Assembly: GCF_002001045.1 (NCBI RefSeq)
Contig: NZ_MUNR01000012.1
Span: 496,001 to 560,000, forward strand
Direction of reading: 5' to 3'
Source: Rhodanobacter sp. C01
GTDB lineage: Bacteria; Pseudomonadota; Gammaproteobacteria; Xanthomonadales; Rhodanobacteraceae
Length of the DNA stretch: 64,000 nt
In this document: positions 34,468 through 43,558 of the stretch, one piece after another
Layout of the letters: each line of letters begins with the position of its first letter
How positions within the stretch are numbered: position 1 is the first letter of the stretch
Made by a program: the position numbers and the translations under genes
Notes under the pieces: model-generated
Told to the model about the DNA's origin: nothing
Database searches by the model: none
What the model saw: the letters and a program-made list of their open reading frames with translations, nothing else

Positions 34468-35024
34468 CGGCGCAACAGCCATTTGCGCGCCATCCGCCGC
34501 AGCGAACTGTCGAAGCTGACGTCATGCGCCACGCCTGCCACCGTGCGCCAGGCCAGTGCCTGTGATTCCTCGTTGATCACGAAGCGATCGTCCTCGCCAG
34601 CACGCACCACATAGCGCACGTCGTAATGCCAATGCTCCGGCTCGTTCGCACGTGCCGGTATGCGGTGGCGGTCGATATCGAAAATGCCAGGCTCGACCTG
34701 CAACCCCGCCATGCCGGTCTCTTCCTGTGCTTCGCGCAACGCCACCCGTGCCAAGTCGGCATCGCCGTCGGCATGACCGCCAGGCTGCAGCCAGCGATCC
34801 AGCTTTCGATGGTGCATCAGCAATACGCGAGTGTCATCCTCGCCGACCAACCACGCCGAACCGGTGAAATGCCCGGCCAGATGACTGCGCTCGAACACGG
34901 CAGGGTCGGAGCGCAGGAAAAGGGTGAACTGCGCAGCCGACTCGACTTCATCCGGACAGTGCGAGGCATACTCCCCGAGATCGGCAAGCATTCGTGATAA
35001 CTCAGGTTGCATGACTTCAGACAT
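34464..35024 (-). CDS. NUDIX hydrolase
   Basis: 186 aa. The Nudix helix is seen as GGHADGDADLARVALREAQEETGM. The REAQEETGM half, which binds metal, is intact. The first Glu of the consensus G-x5-E is replaced by Ala, a position less critical than the REXXEE core. Substrates are usually nucleoside diphosphates linked to another group; not predictable here. The preceding conserved part WLVGEDDTRVLLMHHRKLDRWLQPGGH is typical. The gene converges with nbaC across a repeat. Confidence 0.9.
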   Translation of the reverse strand: MSEVMQPELSRMLADLGEYASHCPDEVESAAQFTLFLRSDPAVFERSHLAGHFTGSAWLVGEDDTRVLLMHHRKLDRWLQPGGHADGDADLARVALREAQEETGMAGLQVEPGIFDIDRHRIPARANEPEHWHYDVRYVVRAGEDDRFVINEESQALAWRTVAGVAHDVSFDSSLRRMARKWLLRR

Positions 35025-35173
35025 GGCGTGCTGGAACAGCGCCCATCATAGCTGCGTCGCAGCTTGTTCCCCTTCCCCCACTCCGTTATGGTTGCTCGTC
35101 ACATCGGCTCGTCGCGTCATATTCGTCGCGGTTACGGACGAGTGTGGTGTTTGTTTCCACGGGGAGTCACCAA

Positions 35174-36658
35174 ATGCTTTTCCAGCGCGTCAAGTCGCTC
35201 GACCAGATTCTCGCCACCGCCGAGAAAAAAGGCCTCACACGGCAGCTCGGTCCCTTCCAGCTCACCATGCTCGGTATCGGCGCCATCATCGGCACCGGCA
35301 TTTTCGTGCTGACTGCCGAAGCCGGCCAGAAAGCAGGCCCCGGCATGATGGTCGCCTTCGTGATCGCCGCCGTGGTCTGCGCGTTGGCCGCACTGGCCTA
35401 TGCCGAACTGGCTTCGATGGTGCCAGTGGCTGGCTCCGCCTACACCTACACCTACGGCGTGCTCGGCGAGAGTGTGGCCTGGGTTGTCGGCTGGGCACTG
35501 GTGCTGGAGTACACGATCGCTGCCAGTACGGTCTGCGTCGGCTGGTCGGGCTACGTGAATGGCCTGCTGGCCAACCGCGGGTTCGGGCTTCCGGAATTCC
35601 TGCGCACCGGTCCGATGGACGGCGGCACGTTCAATCTGCTCGCTTTCCTGATCGGACTGGCTGTCACCTTCCTGCTGGTCGTGGGCACCTCCAAGTCGGC
35701 CAAGGTCAATGCCTTTCTGGTGCTGATCAAGGTCGCGGCACTGACCGTGTTCATCTTCGTGGCGCTGCCTGCCGTGAAGGATCCGAACTTCCACCCGTTC
35801 GTGCCGAATGGCTGGGGCAGTCCGATGGGAGGTATCGGCGTGCTTGGCGCAGCCGCCTCGATCTTCTTTGCGTACGTCGGCTTCGACGCCGTGTCGACGG
35901 CAGCCGAGGAGACCAAGAACCCGAACCGCAACATCCCGATCGGCCTGATCGGCTCGCTGGGCGTGTGCACCGTCTATTACCTGTTGGTGAGTTATGGAGC
36001 CGTCGGTTCGGTGGGAGCCCAGCCGATGCTCGGTCCGGACGGCATGGCACTGCAGCCGGGCACGCCCGAAATGGCAGCCGCCTGCCATGCCTCGCAGGCA
36101 CTCGTCTGCAGCAAGGAGGCCCTGGCACACGTCGTGCGCCTGCTTGACCACAACACACTGGGCAACCTGATCGGCTTCGCAGCCAGCATTGCCCTGCCGT
36201 CGGTCATCCTGACCATGACCTACGGACAGACCCGCATCTTCTTCACCATGGCCCGCGACGGCCTGCTGCCGAGCTCGCTGGCCAAGATCCATCCGCGCTT
36301 CCATACGCCGCATGTGATCACCCTCATCACCGGCACCTTCGTCTCCCTGTTCGGCGCCATGTTCCCGGTGGGCATACTGGCGGACGTCACCAACTCGGGC
36401 ACCTTGTTTGCCTTCATGATGGTGGCGCTCGGCGTGCTGATCCTGCGCAAGAAGCAGCCTGACCGGCCACGCCCGTTCCGCACACCGATGGCCTGGCTGG
36501 TTTGCCCGCTTGCCGTGATCGGTTGTCTGCTGCTGTTCTTCAACCTTTCGCTGAAGACCATCATCATCTTCTTCAGCTGGGCAGCAGTCGGCTTGGTGAT
36601 CTACTACCTCTACGGTTACCGCAAGAGCCATCTGGCCAACGGTACCGAGCCGGATTGA
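35174..36658 (+). CDS. APC family amino acid permease 1
   Basis: 494 aa cationic-amino-acid-type transporter of the APC superfamily with 12 or more hydrophobic helices. The first helices contain LGIGAIIGTGIFVLTA and the substrate-path GSAYTYTYGVLGE. The later IGFDAVSTAAEETKNPNR is typical of the CAT-like group. Start at ATG 35174, with GGGGAG upstream. A close paralog follows 75 bp downstream, so a tandem duplication is likely. Substrate unknown. Confidence 0.92.
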   Translation: MLFQRVKSLDQILATAEKKGLTRQLGPFQLTMLGIGAIIGTGIFVLTAEAGQKAGPGMMVAFVIAAVVCALAALAYAELASMVPVAGSAYTYTYGVLGESVAWVVGWALVLEYTIAASTVCVGWSGYVNGLLANRGFGLPEFLRTGPMDGGTFNLLAFLIGLAVTFLLVVGTSKSAKVNAFLVLIKVAALTVFIFVALPAVKDPNFHPFVPNGWGSPMGGIGVLGAAASIFFAYVGFDAVSTAAEETKNPNRNIPIGLIGSLGVCTVYYLLVSYGAVGSVGAQPMLGPDGMALQPGTPEMAAACHASQALVCSKEALAHVVRLLDHNTLGNLIGFAASIALPSVILTMTYGQTRIFFTMARDGLLPSSLAKIHPRFHTPHVITLITGTFVSLFGAMFPVGILADVTNSGTLFAFMMVALGVLILRKKQPDRPRPFRTPMAWLVCPLAVIGCLLLFFNLSLKTIIIFFSWAAVGLVIYYLYGYRKSHLANGTEPD

Positions 36659-36733
36659 TCCGACAGCCCGTCACTTCGCCCGCAACATTGCCGGCACGGT
36701 GGACACCGTGCCGGTGTCATATCCGGAATGCCC

Positions 36734-38179
36734 ATGCTCAAGCAGCTACTTGCCCGCAAGACCGATTTCTCGAACGTCGACGAAGGTGACGGCCCCGGCC
36801 TGAGGCGGACGCTGGGCCCATGGGGCCTCACCGCTCTCGGCATCGGCGCGGTGATCGGCGGCGGCATCTTCGTGATCACCGGCCAGGCTGCGGCCGAGCA
36901 TGCGGGACCGGCGATCATCCTCGCGTTTGTGATCGCAGCCATCTGCTGCAGCTTCACCGCACTGTGCTACGCCGAGTTCGCCACCCTGATCCCGATGTCG
37001 GGCAGTTCGTATTCCTACGCCTATGCCACGCTGGGCGAGTTGATGGCGTGGTTCATCGGCTGGAACATGGTGCTCGAATACGGCGTCTCCGCCTCGGCAG
37101 TCGCGGTCAGCTGGACTGGCTATTTTACCAGCCTGCTCGATCACATCGGCATCCATCTGCCTGCCGTGTTGACGAATGCGCCACTTGCCTACATGGACGG
37201 TCATCTCGTGACGACCGGCGCGCTGTTCAACCTGCCTGCGGTCGGCATCGTGCTGGCGCTGACCTGGTTGTGTTACGTCGGCATCCGCGAATCCAGCGGT
37301 GCGAACTTGGCGATGGTGATCCTCAAGGTCGGCCTGATCATCATCGTGATCGCGGCTGGCTGGCATTACGTGAACACGGACTACTGGCACCCGTTCATCC
37401 CTGCCAGTCAAGGTCCGGAGAAATACGGCTGGCCGGGCATCATGCGTGCGGCAACGCTGGTGTTCTTCGCCTATATCGGATTCGAGGCGACCTCGACCGC
37501 GGCACAGGAAGCAAAAAACCCCCAGCGCGACCTGCCGATCGCCACGCTGGCGTCGCTGGCCATCTGCACCGTGCTGTACATCGGTGTCGCTGCGGTGATC
37601 ACCGGGCTGCTGCCGTTCGACCAGCTCGGCACCAGCGAACCGGTCGTCACTGCCGTGAGGGCGCACGCCGAGCTCGGCTGGTTGCGCTGGCTGGTCGAGA
37701 TCGGTGCCTTGATCGGACTGTCGTCGGTGGTTCTGGTCATGATCATCGCGCAGCCACGCATCTTCATGATCATGGGTCGTGATGGCCTGCTGCCGCCGGT
37801 ATTCGCCAAGATCCACCCGCGTTATCACACGCCACACATCAACACCGTCATCACCGGCGTCGGCATCGCGGCACTCGCGGCGGTATTTCCGCTCGATGTG
37901 CTCGGCGATCTCGTCTCGATGGGCACCCTGATCGCCTTCGTCGCCGTTTGCGCCGGCGTGCTGATCCTGCGTCGCACGCGCCCCGACCTGCCGCGCACGT
38001 TCCGCGTGCCGTGGGCACCCGTCACCTGCGTGCTCGGCGTCCTCAGCTGCCTCACCCTGTTGTACTGGGAGAACTGGTACCAGTGGCTGCTGCTGGGTAT
38101 CTGGACGGTGCTCGGCATGGCGATCTATTTCGGCTATGGCCGCCGGCATAGTCGGTTGCGTGATCTGCCCTCGGCATGA
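36734..38179 (+). CDS. APC family amino acid permease 2
   Basis: About 481 aa. Same family as the preceding gene: LGIGAVIGGGIFVITGQAA, SGSSYSYAYATLGE, IGFEATSTAAQEAKNPQRD. The ATG at 36734 has GGA about 8 nt upstream; one two codons earlier (36728) is too close to it. Twelve predicted helices. The two permeases diverge enough to have different substrates. The region downstream is a long gene-free stretch. Confidence 0.92.
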   Translation: MLKQLLARKTDFSNVDEGDGPGLRRTLGPWGLTALGIGAVIGGGIFVITGQAAAEHAGPAIILAFVIAAICCSFTALCYAEFATLIPMSGSSYSYAYATLGELMAWFIGWNMVLEYGVSASAVAVSWTGYFTSLLDHIGIHLPAVLTNAPLAYMDGHLVTTGALFNLPAVGIVLALTWLCYVGIRESSGANLAMVILKVGLIIIVIAAGWHYVNTDYWHPFIPASQGPEKYGWPGIMRAATLVFFAYIGFEATSTAAQEAKNPQRDLPIATLASLAICTVLYIGVAAVITGLLPFDQLGTSEPVVTAVRAHAELGWLRWLVEIGALIGLSSVVLVMIIAQPRIFMIMGRDGLLPPVFAKIHPRYHTPHINTVITGVGIAALAAVFPLDVLGDLVSMGTLIAFVAVCAGVLILRRTRPDLPRTFRVPWAPVTCVLGVLSCLTLLYWENWYQWLLLGIWTVLGMAIYFGYGRRHSRLRDLPSA

Positions 38180-38644
38180 TTGACGCGAAATTGCTGCATC
38201 GCCGTCTAATTTCGTGAAAATTCACTGAATTTCTGCGATCTTTCAATAAATCATGGTGCCTGCTCCCAGGGCGAATACTCTTAAAAATCAGTCAAGTTTT
38301 TCACTTCAAGTTGCTGTTTATTAAAGATTTAACGAGAAATTTTCGGTAGAATTTCGCAGTCTCATCGCCCAATCGTCGATCGCGGGAGTATCATCCGCAG
38401 TCCGCGGGTTGATCACTTGGCAGTGGGCCCCGGATCGCCGTCCGGCGCGTCAGGTGGGCCAGCTCCTCAGCCTGACGCGTCGGGCAGCACTTTCTCCCGA
38501 CCACTCGCGTCATCGCCCCCCCCTTTTTGTATTTTTCTGCGCGTGGTCGCCACGAGCAGCGCTCGCGTGTCGCTCATGCAAACAAAAAGGCCGGCGACAC
38601 CGCCGGCCTATCATCGACCTCACATGCAACGTGACGCGCCAGGC
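38180..38644. other. 465-bp gene-free stretch, AT-rich with structured part
   Basis: 38180-38385 is distinctly AT-rich compared with its surroundings and holds no convincing frame. 38442-38501 can fold: CCGGCGCGTCAGG (38442-38454) pairs with CCTGACGCGTCGG (38471-38483, one mismatch), and GTCGGG (38479-38484) can instead pair with CCCGAC (38496-38501), so two hairpins exclude each other. Then a C-run and T-run follow. The only gene it could serve on the + strand is over 600 bp away. It may hold a small RNA and its promoter, which is inference. Confidence 0.4.
38584..38610 (-). terminator. Terminator for the HiPIP gene
   Basis: AGGCCGGC and GCCGGCCT pair around 6 nt, with a T-tract on the minus strand (A-run at 38584-38588 on +). 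It lies 35 bp past the HiPIP stop. Confidence 0.85.
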
Positions 38645-38977
38645 TCAAGCCTTCTTCGGCGTGTGTGACACGCACCAGCCCTTCGCGTTAACCGACTTGC
38701 CCGGGAACAGCTGGCACGGACCGCGACCGGTGGCAGCACCACTGTAGAACTGGCAATTCGAGCAATCGTCGCCGGCCTTGTGCCTGGCGTTGACGGACTT
38801 GCTGGCGTCTTCCACGTAACCGAGTGCCTTGGCCGTCGGATCCGTTTCGGTCACCGGCGGCAGATCGGCCGCGCGCACAAGACGTGGCAGCCCGCCTGCG
38901 ACCACGGCAACAGCAGCCGAACCAGCCACTATCTTGAGGAACCGGCGACGTGATTCGATATCTTTCTCGTTCGACAT
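38645..38977 (-). CDS. High-potential iron-sulfur protein (HiPIP)
   Basis: 110 aa. A Tat-type signal with twin arginines (SRRRFLKIVAG) precedes the mature HiPIP, which has the four-Cys cluster ligands in DDCSNCQFY, RGPCQLFPG and KGWCVS. It binds one [4Fe-4S] cluster and moves electrons in the periplasm. Start at ATG 38977. A terminator follows. The 5' side is about 170 bp from the divergent mtnB. Confidence 0.95.
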   Translation of the reverse strand: MSNEKDIESRRRFLKIVAGSAAVAVVAGGLPRLVRAADLPPVTETDPTAKALGYVEDASKSVNARHKAGDDCSNCQFYSGAATGRGPCQLFPGKSVNAKGWCVSHTPKKA

Positions 38978-39113
38978 GGGCAAGCCTCCGTCGGTGCAAT
39001 CTGTCCGGCGCACCCTGCGCCGGATTCGCGTTGATGTTACGCGTACCCACGCAATGTTTCCTGACTTGCGAGAATGGCTCTCAGTTACAGCCGGGGCGCG
39101 GCCCGGCACATGA

Positions 39114-39142
39114 TATGATTGCTCCTCATTTGGACGTCCAAA
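39114..39142 (+). promoter_or_regulatory. Putative promoter and 14-bp operator of mtnB
   Basis: TATGAT at 39114-39119 fits a -10 box; no -35 at suitable distance is clear. The perfect palindrome TTTGGACGTCCAAA (39129-39142) would cover about +3 to +16 and ends 3 nt before the mtnB ATG. A repressor there would block both transcription and ribosome access. The cognate regulator is not identified; the core GGACGTCC is similar to the AGACGTCT of MetJ boxes, but this is only resemblance. Confidence 0.5.
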
Positions 39143-39145
39143 CCC

Positions 39146-39796
39146 ATGCCCCAGACCCTGCCTGCCACGATTGACGCCAACCGATTCGGCACCTGCGCGG
39201 ACGCCATCGCGGAGACGGCACGCGAGCTGTCGGCACTGGGCTGGACACCGGCCACCAGCAGCAATTTCTCGATGCGGGTCGATGCAGAGCACGCCGCGAT
39301 CACCATCTCGGGCCGGCACAAGGGCCGGCTTGGCCGCGACGACATCATGCTGATCGATCTGGACGGCAAACCCGTCGGCACCGATGCCCGCCCCAGCGCC
39401 GAGACGGCGCTGCATACCCAGATCTACCGGCGCTGGCCGGAAATACACGCCGTGCTGCACACCCATTCGCGCACGCAGAGCGTGGCCTCGCGCCTCTTCG
39501 CAAGCGACGGTGCAATCCGGCTGCAGGGCTGGGAACTGCAGAAGGCGATCACCGGCTACAGCACGCACGACAGTGTGCTGGAGATCCCGGTGTTCCCGAA
39601 CACCCAGCACATGCCCGAGCTGGTCGCCCGGGTCGACGCCTGGCTGGATGCGGGCAAGCCGTTGCACGCGTACCTGATCGACGGCCACGGCATCTATGCC
39701 TGGGGTCGCGACATGGCCGACGCCGAACGCCATCTCGAAGCACTGGAATTCCTGCTCGGTTGCGAGCTGGACCTGAGAAAACTGAGGGCACCATGA
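39146..39796 (+). CDS. mtnB: Methylthioribulose-1-phosphate dehydratase
   Basis: 216 aa class II aldolase-fold enzyme of methionine salvage: it dehydrates methylthioribulose-1-phosphate to 2,3-diketo-5-methylthiopentyl-1-phosphate. The zinc motif is seen in [10 protein letters not shown]; the GHGIYAWG segment and TSSNFSMR are also typical. The stop overlaps the mtnD start as ATGA. First gene of the mtnB-mtnD-mtnC run. Confidence 0.94.
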   Translation: MPQTLPATIDANRFGTCADAIAETARELSALGWTPATSSNFSMRVDAEHAAITISGRHKGRLGRDDIMLIDLDGKPVGTDARPSAETALHTQIYRRWPEIHAVLHTHSRTQSVASRLFASDGAIRLQGWELQKAITGYSTHDSVLEIPVFPNTQHMPELVARVDAWLDAGKPLHAYLIDGHGIYAWGRDMADAERHLEALEFLLGCELDLRKLRAP

Positions 39797-40356
39797 GCCG
39801 ATTGCGCATCTTCGACGAATCCCGGCCGCAGTCACCGCTGGCCGAGCATCTTGAACACGCCTCGATTGCCCATGAACTGGGCAAGGTCGGCGTCCGTTTC
39901 GAGCAGTGGGAAGCCAGCCAGCCAATCGCGCCCGGCGCCAGTCAGGACGAGGTGATCACTGCCTACCGCAGCGACATCGACCGGCTGATGGCCGAAAAGG
40001 GCTACCAGGCCGTCGACGTGATCAGCCTCGCCCCCGACCACCCCGACCGTGCCGTGCTGCGCCAGAAATTCCTCAGCGAGCACACCCACAGCGAAGATGA
40101 AGTGCGCTTCTTCGTGGCCGGCTCAGGCCAGTTCACCCTGCACATCAATGCCAAGGTCTACGATATCCTGTGTGAACAGGGCGACCTGATCGGCGTGCCG
40201 GACGGCACCCGCCACTGGTTCGACATGAGCGAGACTCCCAGCTTCGTGGCGATCCGGCTGTTCACCAACAAGGAAGGTTGGGTGGCGAACTTCACCGGTG
40301 ACGACATCGCCCAGCGTTTTCCGCGGATGCAGCCACGCCAGACCGTGACAGGCTGA
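39793..40356 (+). CDS. mtnD: Acireductone dioxygenase
   Basis: 187 aa cupin that oxidises the acireductone to the methionine precursor ketoacid (Fe form) or an off-pathway product (Ni form). The metal ligands lie in [12 protein letters not shown] (His-x-His and Glu) with a later His in GTRHWFDM. The ATG at 39793 overlaps mtnB. Length fits the family. It lies 119 bp before mtnC. Confidence 0.96.
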   Translation: MSRLRIFDESRPQSPLAEHLEHASIAHELGKVGVRFEQWEASQPIAPGASQDEVITAYRSDIDRLMAEKGYQAVDVISLAPDHPDRAVLRQKFLSEHTHSEDEVRFFVAGSGQFTLHINAKVYDILCEQGDLIGVPDGTRHWFDMSETPSFVAIRLFTNKEGWVANFTGDDIAQRFPRMQPRQTVTG

Positions 40357-40475
40357 AGTATGGCGGCGCCCTGATTGCCGCAACCGCGGCGGTGCGCACA
40401 TTTGCGCGCCCTGTCTGCAACGCAACGCGACAGCCATTCGATTATGCTGTTGGCTCTTTTTCCGCCAGCGCCGTC

Positions 40476-41162
40476 ATGATCGAAATTCGCGCCATCGTCA
40501 CCGACATCGAGGGCACCACCAGCTCGATCAGCTTCGTCCGCGACGTGTTGTTTCCGTATGCGCGCAAGCGGTTGCCTGCCTTCATCGAAACCCATGGCGA
40601 CCGCCCCGAAGTGCAGCACTGGCTGCACGAAGCCGCCGTGGAAGCAGGCCTCGTCGAGGCCAGCCGGCAGGACATCGTCGAACTGCTGCTGCAATGGATC
40701 GACCAGGATCGCAAGTCCACCGCATTGAAAGCGTTGCAGGGCATGATCTGGAAAGACGGCTACGCGGCTGGTGACTACCGCGCCCACTTCTATCCCGAAG
40801 TCGCTGCCCGACTTCGGGACTGGCGCGCCAACGGACTGCACTTGTACATCTACTCTTCCGGTTCGGTGCCGGCGCAGCAGTTGTTTTTCCGTTACAGCGA
40901 GGCCGGCGACCTGACCCCGCTGCTTGCCGGCTACTTCGACACCGAAACCGGCCCGAAGCGGGAGACCGAATCCTATCAACGCATCGCCGCAGCAATCGAT
41001 GAACAGCCTGGACACATCCTGTTCCTGTCCGACATCGTGGAGGAACTCGACGCGGCACGGGCCGCGGGCTTCCACACCGGCTGGCTGATCCGCGAACCGC
41101 TGGCATGGCCGACCGAACCACTCCATCCTGCCTATCGCGACTTCAACGCGATCACTCCCTGA
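40476..41162 (+). CDS. mtnC: Enolase-phosphatase E1
   Basis: 228 aa HAD-family enzyme that enolises and dephosphorylates diketo-methylthiopentyl phosphate to acireductone. The HAD motifs are IVTDIEGTTSSI (nucleophile Asp, here D10-x-E), SSGSVPAQQL, KRETESY and FLSDIVEELDAA. The Asp-x-Glu start is normal for MtnC. It is the last of the three clustered salvage genes; mtnA, mtnK or mtnP are not in the window. Confidence 0.96.
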   Translation: MIEIRAIVTDIEGTTSSISFVRDVLFPYARKRLPAFIETHGDRPEVQHWLHEAAVEAGLVEASRQDIVELLLQWIDQDRKSTALKALQGMIWKDGYAAGDYRAHFYPEVAARLRDWRANGLHLYIYSSGSVPAQQLFFRYSEAGDLTPLLAGYFDTETGPKRETESYQRIAAAIDEQPGHILFLSDIVEELDAARAAGFHTGWLIREPLAWPTEPLHPAYRDFNAITP

Positions 41163-41181
41163 GCCCAGGCGCGAACCCGCC

Positions 41182-42222
41182 ATGCGCACCATCCTGACTA
41201 CCCTGCTTGCCTTTGCAGCCGGCGTGCTGCTGATGCTGCTGCTGCCTGGCCGTGCCGGTCAGACATCGAGCACCAACTCACCCATGCCTGCCACAGCGAC
41301 TTCCACGACGATCATCTCCGGCAGCAGTTCACCCGATGAGCCTTCCTCCAGCGGGACCGCCGCCGACAGCGGTGATGACTGGCCAAACTCCGGTCCAACC
41401 CCCGAGCAGGTGATCTACGCGCAGCCGAAGATGGTCCGCGACGCACTGGCAAAACTCACGCCACGCGTGGCCGGCAAGCCGAACCTGTACCTGCTGGCGT
41501 TTGCCGGCGATGGTGGCGAGGACGTGTTCCGCAACGAGGCCGAATACGCAGCACAGCTGTTCGCCCGTCGATTTGGAGCCACTACCCACAGCGTCGTGCT
41601 TGAAAACAATCCAGCCACCCTCGCCACGCGTCCACTGGCCAGCTGGAGCAACCTGGAAGCCGCGCTCGACGGCCTGGACAAGGCAATGCAGCCAGACCAG
41701 GACATTCTGCTGCTCTACGTCACCAGTCACGGCGGTGAGGATCACAACCTGCTGGTCGACATGGACCCGCTGCCGCTCGATCAGATCGGTGCTCAGGATC
41801 TGGCTGACATCCTTGCCAAGCGGCATTTCAGGTGGAAGGTCGTCGTGGTCAATGCCTGCTATTCCGGCGGTTTCGTGCCACCGCTGCATGGCACAGGCAC
41901 CCTGGTACTCACTGCTGCGCGTACCGACCGCAGCTCGTTCGGCTGCGGCAGCGATTCGGACATCACCTACTTCGGCAGGGCATGGCTGGTGGATGCACTG
42001 AATCGCACCCCGGATTTCGTCGATGCGTTCAAGCAGGCCAGCGGCGAGATCAGCCAGTGGGAGCAGCAGGACAAACTCACCGCGTCGGAACCGCAGATCG
42101 ATATCGGCATCGGCATCGCGGATCAGCTCGCGCTGTGGCGCAAGGGCTTTACGCCAGGCCCTGCGGTGGCATTCAAGCCGACGGTGCCGGCGCCGACCAG
42201 TACAACATCGATAGCACAGTAA
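41182..42222 (+). CDS. C13 family (legumain-like) cysteine peptidase
   Basis: 346 aa. A signal/anchor (ILTTLLAFAAGVLLMLLL) and a Ser/Thr-rich linker precede the caspase-like fold. The catalytic His183 is in YVTSHGGEDHNLL and Cys226 in VVVNACYSGGF, with DQDILLLYV before them, matching peptidase C13. The gene begins 19 bp after mtnC and could be cotranscribed, but no functional link is apparent. Legumains cleave after Asn/Asp; the bacterial members are little studied. Confidence 0.86.
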   Translation: MRTILTTLLAFAAGVLLMLLLPGRAGQTSSTNSPMPATATSTTIISGSSSPDEPSSSGTAADSGDDWPNSGPTPEQVIYAQPKMVRDALAKLTPRVAGKPNLYLLAFAGDGGEDVFRNEAEYAAQLFARRFGATTHSVVLENNPATLATRPLASWSNLEAALDGLDKAMQPDQDILLLYVTSHGGEDHNLLVDMDPLPLDQIGAQDLADILAKRHFRWKVVVVNACYSGGFVPPLHGTGTLVLTAARTDRSSFGCGSDSDITYFGRAWLVDALNRTPDFVDAFKQASGEISQWEQQDKLTASEPQIDIGIGIADQLALWRKGFTPGPAVAFKPTVPAPTSTTSIAQ

Positions 42223-42246
42223 TCTGGAACCTTGGCAACGCCAACT

Positions 42247-42903
42247 TCACCCGCGCGGTTTGCTCCGCGCGCGCTTTCTGGCACTCACGGCGCGGAGCTC
42301 CTCTTTGGCCGCTGAGGTTCCGCCGCCGCTCATCTGTTCCATCCACGACAAGGTGTCGACGTACGACAGGAACTGCTGGAGGTACCCTGGCGAAAGCTCG
42401 CGCATCAGTGTGAGCGATCGGTGTACGAGGCTGCCCGAATTGAGCGGACCCGCATTGGCGGGGACTTGCTCCAGCGACTGCCGCGCCTGGCTGTCCGTGC
42501 GGACCCCGGACCAGATTTTCCTGAACTCATCGAGCGCCTCCAAAGCCGGAAAAGCGGTGCGCTGGGGCATCGTGTCACGCACGGCGGAATTGTCGCCGCG
42601 CGTCGCCGGGTGGTGGGCGATGTGATCGATCAGTCCGCCTAGCGCTCCACGGGCGGGCGGGCGCGGTGGCGTAGCACTGTCGACATGACCTACCCTGGAT
42701 ACCGCCATGTCGAGATCGGCCGCATAGGCCCCGATCAGCGTGGACAGCCTGTCGTCCAGAATGCGTCTCGTCTCGCCGGCATAACCTGCCGCACGTCGCT
42801 CCAGCGCCTCGATGAAATGAAACCGCAGGGGATGCAGGCGATCGACGCCCCGCCCGCGCCACGCGTCAAGTATCGCCCGGGCGCGTGTCCCGTTATCAGT
42901 CAT
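42247..42903 (-). CDS. DUF2894 protein (last gene of motor-like cassette)
   Basis: 218 aa, soluble, Ala/Arg-rich, no signal or membrane helix, likely helical, with a very basic C-terminus (SARKRARSKPRG). Matches DUF2894 in general features (N-terminal RARAILDAWRGRGVDRLHPLRFHFIEALERR). It overlaps the OmpA-like gene by 8 bp. Function unknown. DUF2894 genes are, as I recall, always found with DUF3348, DUF802 and OmpA/MotB neighbours, suggesting it is a cytoplasmic partner of the motor-like pair. Confidence 0.85.
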   Translation of the reverse strand: MTDNGTRARAILDAWRGRGVDRLHPLRFHFIEALERRAAGYAGETRRILDDRLSTLIGAYAADLDMAVSRVGHVDSATPPRPPARGALGGLIDHIAHHPATRGDNSAVRDTMPQRTAFPALEALDEFRKIWSGVRTDSQARQSLEQVPANAGPLNSGSLVHRSLTLMRELSPGYLQQFLSYVDTLSWMEQMSGGGTSAAKEELRAVSARKRARSKPRG

Positions 42904-43558
42904 GAGGCGTCACGGTGGCGGTCGGCTGTGTAGCAGCCGACTGTTTCGGGATGGGTGAAATTTCCACGCGCCGGTTCCGCGCCCGCCCCTCGTCATCGGC
43001 ATTCGAGCTCACCGGTTGCTCGGCACCAAACGCGGCGGCGAATACCGAGGAGGCCGGGAGGCCATCGGCGATCAACGCACGGGTCACGGTCAACGCGCGC
43101 TCGGCGGACAGCTCCCAGTTGTCGGCGAACTGCCGGTTGCCATCACGCACTTGCCGGTCGTCAGTGAAGCCACTCACCATCAGGATCTCGTCGCGAGACT
43201 TGAGATAGTCGGAAAGGGGCGCCGCCAGACTCTTCAATACCTCGCGCCCTTCCGGCTGAAGCTGATCAGAGTTCAGCGCGAACAACACGCTGCCGCGAAT
43301 ACCGATGCGCCCATTGACGAGCGTCACCCGGCCAGCGGCCAGCGGAACCGCCAATGCCTGCTCCAAGGTCATGCGGCGCTGCGCCTCGGCCTGTCGCTGT
43401 TTGACCGCTTCATCGAGCTTGTTCGAGAGTTGCAGCTGTACGCCGATCACGCCCACCAGGATCAGCACGAACACACCCAGCAGCACTGACATCAGGTCGC
43501 CGAAGGCGGCCCAGATCGGTGCGGTCGATTCCTCGACGCCATCAAGTTCGTCGCTCAT
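42896..43558 (-). CDS. MotB/ZorB-like OmpA-family protein
   Basis: 220 aa. One N-terminal membrane helix, APIWAAFGDLMSVLLGVFVLIL, carries Asp21 in the FGDLMS motif, the position of the proton-binding Asp in MotB/TolR/ZorB. After a short charged region comes a periplasmic OmpA-type peptidoglycan-binding domain (ILMVSGFTDDRQ, NWELSAERAL, GRARNRRVEISP). Its ATG overlaps the stop of the DUF802 gene. Together they look like an ion-driven stator pair. The partner, order and helix suggest ZorB-like rather than a free OmpA protein. Confidence 0.85.
   Translation of the reverse strand: MSDELDGVEESTAPIWAAFGDLMSVLLGVFVLILVGVIGVQLQLSNKLDEAVKQRQAEAQRRMTLEQALAVPLAAGRVTLVNGRIGIRGSVLFALNSDQLQPEGREVLKSLAAPLSDYLKSRDEILMVSGFTDDRQVRDGNRQFADNWELSAERALTVTRALIADGLPASSVFAAAFGAEQPVSSNADDEGRARNRRVEISPIPKQSAATQPTATVTPHD

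Noticed and set aside
35132-36631. 499-aa minus frame opposite the first APC permease
   Set aside because: His/Gln/Asp-rich composition typical of an antisense frame; the permease is real.
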